NCBI GenBank assembly: GCA_030596585.1 | Contig: JAUVJM010000018.1 | Coordinates: 1-16,772 of the forward strand | Reading direction: 5' to 3' | Length of the DNA stretch: 16,772 bases | Origin: a bacterium | GTDB lineage: Bacteria; NPL-UPA2; JAUVJM01 | In this document: in pieces, positions 12,901 to 16,772 of the stretch | Numbering within the stretch: position 1 is the first letter of the stretch | Layout of the letters: each line of letters opens with the position of its first letter | Translations under genes and position numbers: made by a program | The notes under the pieces: model-generated | Told to the model about the DNA's origin: nothing | The model's database searches: none | The model's input: the letters and a program-made list of their open reading frames with translations, nothing else

Positions 12901-12928
12901 TTAAATGCCGAACAAACGGAGAGTACAA

Positions 12929-14032
12929 ATGCCAATTCCTTTAACTGACCTAAAAAAACAGTTCGAAACCATACAACAGGAAATAGATGCCGCAGTAAAG
13001 GAAGTTCTTCAGGAAACAAAATTCATCCTTGGTCCACAGGTAAAACTCTTAGAAGAGGAAATCGCCCGATACTTCGGCACGAAACTCGCAGTGGGAGCCG
13101 CGTCTGGAACAGACGCGCTGGTTCTATCACTCTTGGCGGCAGGCATAACCAACGGCGATGAAGTAATAACGACACCTTTCACCTTTATTGCAACTACCGA
13201 AGCAATCTGCCGCGCAGGAGCAAAGCCCGTTTTTTGCGACATAGACTACGAAACTTATAATATCGATGCAGATAAAATCGAAGCAAAAATAACCAAACGC
13301 ACCAAAGCGATATTGCCGGTTCACCTTTATGGTTTGCCCTGTGAGATGGATAAAATTCTCTCGCTGGCTAAAAAGCATAATCTAAAAGTTATTGAAGACT
13401 GCGCCCAGGCTTTTGGTTCTGAATACAGGGAAAAGAAAGTGGGTTCCTTAGGAGATGCGGCATGCCTGAGCTTTTTCCCCGGCAAGACCTTGGGCTGTTA
13501 CGGGGACGGAGGGATGGTCATTACCAATGATGAGAGAATTGCCAAAACCGTAAAGACACTTTGTAATCACGGTTCAACCGTTAAATACCATTACCTAATG
13601 CATGGCTTCAACAGCCGCATGGATACTCTTCAAGCGGCAATACTCCGGGTCAAACTAAAACACATAGACAAATGGATAGACGCGCGGATAGATAACGCAG
13701 CCTGCTACAACCGGATGCTCGGTGACAATCATGGTGTCCTTGCGCCCGAAGTTCCTGACTATACCAGACACAGTTTCAACTATTACACCGTACGCCTGAA
13801 GAAAAACCGGGATTTAGTGCAGGAGCATCTTAAGAAAAACGGCATTGCTTCAGCAATCTACTATCCTCTTTGCCTGCACCTTCAGGAAATCTACAAAGAT
13901 TTAGATTATCATCCCGGCGATTTCCCCATCGCCGAAAAAGCGCAGGATGAAGTCCTGTCTCTGCCAATGTACCCTGAGTTAACCGGTGAGCAGATTGAGG
14001 AAATAACCGGGGTGATAGAAAACGCTCTGTGA
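12929..14032 (+). CDS. DegT/DnrJ/EryC1/StrS aminotransferase (WbpE-like)
   Basis: A PLP-dependent nucleotide-sugar aminotransferase. From the ATG at 12929 (SD GGAGAG) it has 367 residues; the upstream ATG at 12905 lacks an SD. The PLP lysine is K186 in SFFPGKTLGCYGDGG (181-195), with D157 in EDCAQAFG. ASGTDAL (58-64) and TTPFTFIATTEA (81-92) are typical. The SFFPxKxLGCYGDGG pattern is close to WbpE of Pseudomonas aeruginosa, which aminates UDP-3-keto-D-GlcNAcA at C3. The next two genes encode the matching dehydrogenase and acetyltransferase, so I infer a WbpB/WbpE/WbpD-like route to a 3-acetamido (or 2,3-diacetamido) sugar. The exact sugar is uncertain. Its stop overlaps the next start (GTGA). 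Confidence 0.93.
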   Translation: MPIPLTDLKKQFETIQQEIDAAVKEVLQETKFILGPQVKLLEEEIARYFGTKLAVGAASGTDALVLSLLAAGITNGDEVITTPFTFIATTEAICRAGAKPVFCDIDYETYNIDADKIEAKITKRTKAILPVHLYGLPCEMDKILSLAKKHNLKVIEDCAQAFGSEYREKKVGSLGDAACLSFFPGKTLGCYGDGGMVITNDERIAKTVKTLCNHGSTVKYHYLMHGFNSRMDTLQAAILRVKLKHIDKWIDARIDNAACYNRMLGDNHGVLAPEVPDYTRHSFNYYTVRLKKNRDLVQEHLKKNGIASAIYYPLCLHLQEIYKDLDYHPGDFPIAEKAQDEVLSLPMYPELTGEQIEEITGVIENAL

Positions 14033-15051
14033 AGACAGTTCCTATAACCTTGGAGCCGATAGAATTGAACCAGGACAAACATAAACTGAATATAGCAGTC
14101 GCAGGTTGTGGATACTGGGGTAAGAACCTGGTGCGAAATTTCCACGACTTAGGTGTTCTGAACACTATCTGCGATTCAGATACCGCCAGATTGAAATTTG
14201 CAAAGGAAAATTATCCGGACGTTCATGTAACGGAATCTATTGACGACATTCTGGACAATGACGATATTAAAGCCGTAGCTATAGCAACACCCGCCGCCAC
14301 ACATTTCGAGCTGACAAAAAAAGTTCTTTTAAGAGGCAAAGACGTCTTTGTCGAAAAGCCGCTTGCACTCAGAGTCAATGAAGGAGAAGAACTTGTAAGC
14401 CTTGCCGCAGAAGAAGAAAGAATACTGATGGTGGACCATATTCTGCAGTACCATCCTGCAGTTATAAAACTAAAGGAATTAATCAAACAGAATGAGCTTG
14501 GCAAGCTAAACTATATCTACTCAAATAGACTGAATATTGGGAAGATAAGGAAAGAAGAGAACATTCTCTGGAGTTTTGCCCCGCACGACATTTCCCTTAT
14601 TCTTTCCATTGCTGGGCACTTGCCTGAAAGTGTAGCTGCACACGGGGCAGTTTACCTCCAGCATGCCGTGGAAGATATAACCCTTACATTTATGAGATTC
14701 AAAAACGGGATTAACGCACACATATTCGTGAGCTGGTTGAATCCGTTTAAGGAACAGAAATTTGTTGTTGTCGGCAGCCGCAAGATGGCAGTCTTTGATG
14801 ACATGGATAGTAATAAACTGGTCATTTTCCCGCATAAAGTCGAATGGGATAATGGTGTTCCTGTAACTTCAAAAGCAGAACAGGAAATAGTCAATGTTGA
14901 GAAAAAGGAACCATTGCAGGAAAGCTGCATGCACTTTATAAATTGTGTTGAGAAAAGAGAATCGCCCCTTACGGACGGTAGAGAAGGTCTCAGGGTATTG
15001 AAAGTGCTTCAGATGGCACAGGAATCCATAGATATGGAGGGTAATCCTTGA
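14029..15051 (+). CDS. Gfo/Idh/MocA NAD-dependent sugar dehydrogenase (WbpB-like)
   Basis: A 340-residue oxidoreductase of the Gfo/Idh/MocA family. The Rossmann motif is GCGYWG (26-31), and the family EKPLAL is at 109-114. The second half is the alpha/beta substrate domain, with DHILQYHP near residue 140. In WbpB-like enzymes the NAD-linked step oxidises C3 of a UDP-sugar and feeds the aminotransferase next door. The GTG start overlaps the previous stop by 4 nt, so translation is probably coupled. There is no strong SD, which is common for coupled starts; a few later in-frame codons are possible starts. The last bases overlap the next gene's TTG. The substrate is inferred from context only. 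Confidence 0.92.
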   Translation: MKTVPITLEPIELNQDKHKLNIAVAGCGYWGKNLVRNFHDLGVLNTICDSDTARLKFAKENYPDVHVTESIDDILDNDDIKAVAIATPAATHFELTKKVLLRGKDVFVEKPLALRVNEGEELVSLAAEEERILMVDHILQYHPAVIKLKELIKQNELGKLNYIYSNRLNIGKIRKEENILWSFAPHDISLILSIAGHLPESVAAHGAVYLQHAVEDITLTFMRFKNGINAHIFVSWLNPFKEQKFVVVGSRKMAVFDDMDSNKLVIFPHKVEWDNGVPVTSKAEQEIVNVEKKEPLQESCMHFINCVEKRESPLTDGREGLRVLKVLQMAQESIDMEGNP

Positions 15052-15623
15052 AGCAGAAAAAATTCTTTGTCCATGAATCATCTTACATAGATGATGATGT
15101 CGAAATTGGCGAAGGCACCAAGATATGGCATTTTTCTCACATCCTTCGAGACTGCTATATAGGCAAAAATTGCAAAATCGGCCAGAATGTTGTGATTGGT
15201 CCGAATGTTACCATAGGGAATGGCTGCAAAATCCAGAATAACGTTTCAATATATGAAGGTGTTACGCTGGAAGATGATGTTTTCTGCGGCCCATCCTGTG
15301 TGTTTACAAACATACATAATCCGCGCAGTGCCATTCCCAGAATGGATGAGCTGCGTGAAACAGTCGTTATGAAAGGCGCAGCCATCGGTGCAAACGCAAC
15401 AATCGTCTGCGGAAATAATATTGGGAGATACGCTTTTATAGGAGCCGGTTCCGTAGTCACAAAAGAGACACCGGATTATGCTCTGGTTTATGGTAATCCC
15501 GCAAGGATAACGGGATGGATGTGTGAGTGCGGCATAAAATTGGAATTCAGAGAACCAGGTGCTGTCTGCGAGAGTTGCAAAAAAGAATACAAGAAGATGA
15601 AGAATAAAGTCGAAAGGATATAG
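15048..15623 (+). CDS. Hexapeptide-repeat N-acetyltransferase (WbpD-like)
   Basis: A 191-residue left-handed beta-helix acyltransferase. Imperfect hexapeptide repeats run from about residue 18 to 150 (for example IGKNCKIGQNVVIGPNVTIGNG and later AFIGAGSVVTKETPDYALVYG in two pieces). TNIHNPRS is a conserved family segment. It should acetylate the amino group made by the aminotransferase, using acetyl-CoA. The TTG start has GGAGGG 7 nt upstream and overlaps the dehydrogenase stop. After GNPARITGW there is a Cys tail, C-x-C ... C-x2-C, which looks like a small zinc ribbon. The three genes form one overlapping unit. No dehydrogenase for the uronic acid step (WbpA type) is in the window. Confidence 0.93.
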   Translation: MKQKKFFVHESSYIDDDVEIGEGTKIWHFSHILRDCYIGKNCKIGQNVVIGPNVTIGNGCKIQNNVSIYEGVTLEDDVFCGPSCVFTNIHNPRSAIPRMDELRETVVMKGAAIGANATIVCGNNIGRYAFIGAGSVVTKETPDYALVYGNPARITGWMCECGIKLEFREPGAVCESCKKEYKKMKNKVERI

Positions 15624-15627
15624 CTGA

Positions 15628-15655
15628 CATTCCCTTTTCGGCGAAGCGCCATGGG
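15628..15655 (+). promoter_or_regulatory. Hairpin-forming spacer before the wzz-like gene
   Basis: TTCCC ... GGCG-AAG-CGCC ... GGGAA gives an interrupted stem just after the acetyltransferase stop. It lacks a clear T-run, so it is not a convincing terminator. The rest of the spacer to 15720 ends in a strong AAGGGGG SD for the next gene. Confidence 0.35.
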
Positions 15656-15720
15656 AAAATAAACCAGTTCACGGAAGTAGCTATTAGGTTGCCAAAGGGA
15701 ACTGCAAAGGGGGAATTGAA

Positions 15721-16644
15721 ATGCCGGAGGAAGAAATAGATTTACGTGACTACATCAATGTCGTTTTCAAAAGAAAGAAGGTTATCCTTACTGTTCTTTT
15801 CGTGTCAGTGGCAGTTACAGCCATTGTCAGCTTCCTGAGCCCGAGGGTTTATAAAATCTCAATGATTCTCGAACCTCCCAGTCAGGTTACTGATGTTGGA
15901 GAGAAAGTATATTTGGATTCACCAGTTAATATGAAAGCGGCGGTTGAGGGTGGAACTTTTAATCCCAGAATAATAAAAGCATTGAGCTTGATTACAAAAA
16001 GACCACTCAAATTTAAAGTTTCTCAACCAAAGAAGTTAGAGATACTGAAAATCAGTATAGAACGGGAGGAGGAGAAAGTAAAAGATGGCATAAGAATTTT
16101 GAATCAGTTACTTAAACACCTATCTGAAACATATTATGATAAGCTGGAATTTGTGAGAAACAATATAGAAAGGGAAATCTCTATTGTCTCAAGTGATATT
16201 GGAACAAAGAATAATAATGTGAAATCGCGAGAGAAAATGCTAAAAATATTGGGGGAAAGAGAGAGTGAGTTGATTAGCGAGATAGAAGGAACTAAATATA
16301 GAAAAAAGTTGCAGGATAGAGACATTCTGTTAGCCAGTTACATTAATCAGATAGGCAAGCAGTTAGTCGATGTCAAGATAGAGGAAGAGGAAATAAGAAT
16401 CTCCATTAAGAATTTGCAAAGTCAGATTGGAAAACTACAACTAAAGATAGAAAGTTTAAATGCAAAAAAAGATAGAATTAATGACGTGAGATTGATTCAG
16501 GAACCAATGGTTTCCTCAAGCCCCATAAGGCCAAAAAAGAGACAAAATATTGCCATTGCTATGGTCCTCGGAGTAATGCTTGGTGTATTTATAGCATTTC
16601 TCCAGGAATTCTGGGAGAAGACCAGGCATATATCTCCTGAGTAG
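15721..16644 (+). CDS. Wzz-type chain-length determinant / polysaccharide co-polymerase
   Basis: A 307-residue protein of the Wzz/PCP family, which sets the length of O-antigen or capsule chains in the inner membrane. Two membrane helices flank a large periplasmic part: TM1 at about 19-39 and TM2 at about 276-295. The N-terminal LRDYINVVFKRKK and the proline-rich SSPIRPKKR before TM2 are family landmarks. The middle (about 120-265) is rich in Glu/Lys/Ile heptads and should be coiled coil. There is no C-terminal tyrosine-kinase domain, so it is not a Wzc-type protein. The ATG has a strong AAGGGGG SD. Base composition is more AT-rich and Lys/Ile/Glu-rich than its neighbours. Placed after the sugar cassette, it supports a surface-polysaccharide locus. 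Confidence 0.88.
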   Translation: MPEEEIDLRDYINVVFKRKKVILTVLFVSVAVTAIVSFLSPRVYKISMILEPPSQVTDVGEKVYLDSPVNMKAAVEGGTFNPRIIKALSLITKRPLKFKVSQPKKLEILKISIEREEEKVKDGIRILNQLLKHLSETYYDKLEFVRNNIEREISIVSSDIGTKNNNVKSREKMLKILGERESELISEIEGTKYRKKLQDRDILLASYINQIGKQLVDVKIEEEEIRISIKNLQSQIGKLQLKIESLNAKKDRINDVRLIQEPMVSSSPIRPKKRQNIAIAMVLGVMLGVFIAFLQEFWEKTRHISPE

Positions 16645-16695
16645 AAATTGTGCGGGAAATTAACAAAGTCCTGTTAAAACGTAAGGAGTAATATT

Positions 16696-16772
16696 ATGCT
16701 TAATCCACTTGAAGAGATTATTTCTTTGCTTAGGGGTTATTTTGCTTGCCCAATTTTGAGTACTTTGGGTAA
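16696..16772 (+). CDS. Start of a further gene (truncated by window end)
   Basis: An ATG at 16696 follows AAGGAGT at a good distance and opens a frame of 25 codons to the window edge without a stop. The peptide starts MLNPLEEIISLLRGYFACP. It looks like the helical N-terminus of a soluble protein; some SAM-dependent methyltransferases start similarly, but this is too short to name. It follows the wzz-like gene by about 50 nt, so it is probably part of the same transcript. Confidence 0.7.
   Translation, partial: MLNPLEEIISLLRGYFACPILSTLG

Noticed and set aside
1..16772. CRISPR array or defence island
   Set aside because: The repeats are palindromic, irregularly spaced and not separated by uniform spacers. 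No cas-like, nuclease-helicase, toxin or restriction-modification genes are seen; YraN is a housekeeping-type neighbour of rnhB.

Overview
This is a bacterial chromosomal segment, probably from an uncultivated lineage. The translation machinery is bacterial (ffh, rpsP, trmD, rplS, rnhB), SD sequences are strong, and GTG or TTG starts are common. A heptosyltransferase-like GT9, a Wzz-type chain-length protein and nucleotide-sugar genes suggest a Gram-negative-type envelope. I cannot place the phylum from sequence alone. The density of short palindromic intergenic repeats resembles metagenome-assembled candidate phyla; that is an impression, not a measurement.

Positions 1-8820 are all read on the minus strand. 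In transcription order they hold: a polysaccharide deacetylase and a GCS2-type carboxylate-amine ligase; rpe; the ffh-rpsP-trmD-rplS-rnhB-yraN block; a DUF456 membrane protein followed within 7 nt by tRNA-Val(TAC) and then tRNA-Asp(GTC); and a sugar-phosphate isomerase/epimerase-like TIM barrel. The translation block has the usual order but lacks rimM and the KH-domain gene between rpsP and trmD.

Positions 8820-12930 are a surface-carbohydrate region with two divergent switches. A plus-strand gene encodes a secreted protein built from two five-fold repeat domains. It converges on a minus-strand pair encoding a GT9 and a Dpm1-like GT2. From 12929 the plus strand carries a tightly overlapped aminotransferase / Gfo-Idh-MocA dehydrogenase / hexapeptide acetyltransferase cassette, of the kind that makes 3-acetamido (or 2,3-diacetamido) nucleotide sugars. 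A Wzz-like protein and the start of one more gene follow. Together these genes look like part of an LPS or capsule locus.

The most unusual feature is the population of short palindromic elements. Several intergenic copies share an outer stem enclosing two hairpins. Others sit inside reading frames without breaking them: an identical 29-nt element (20-nt perfect palindrome) encodes the same peptide in both glycosyltransferases, a pair of tandem hairpins encodes a second insert in the GT9, and TrmD carries a heptamer-array insert. This resembles the Rickettsia palindromic elements in behaviour, though I see no sequence relation. A third family lies in the same orientation just upstream of three gene starts. 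I found no CRISPR array, transposase, integrase or defence system.
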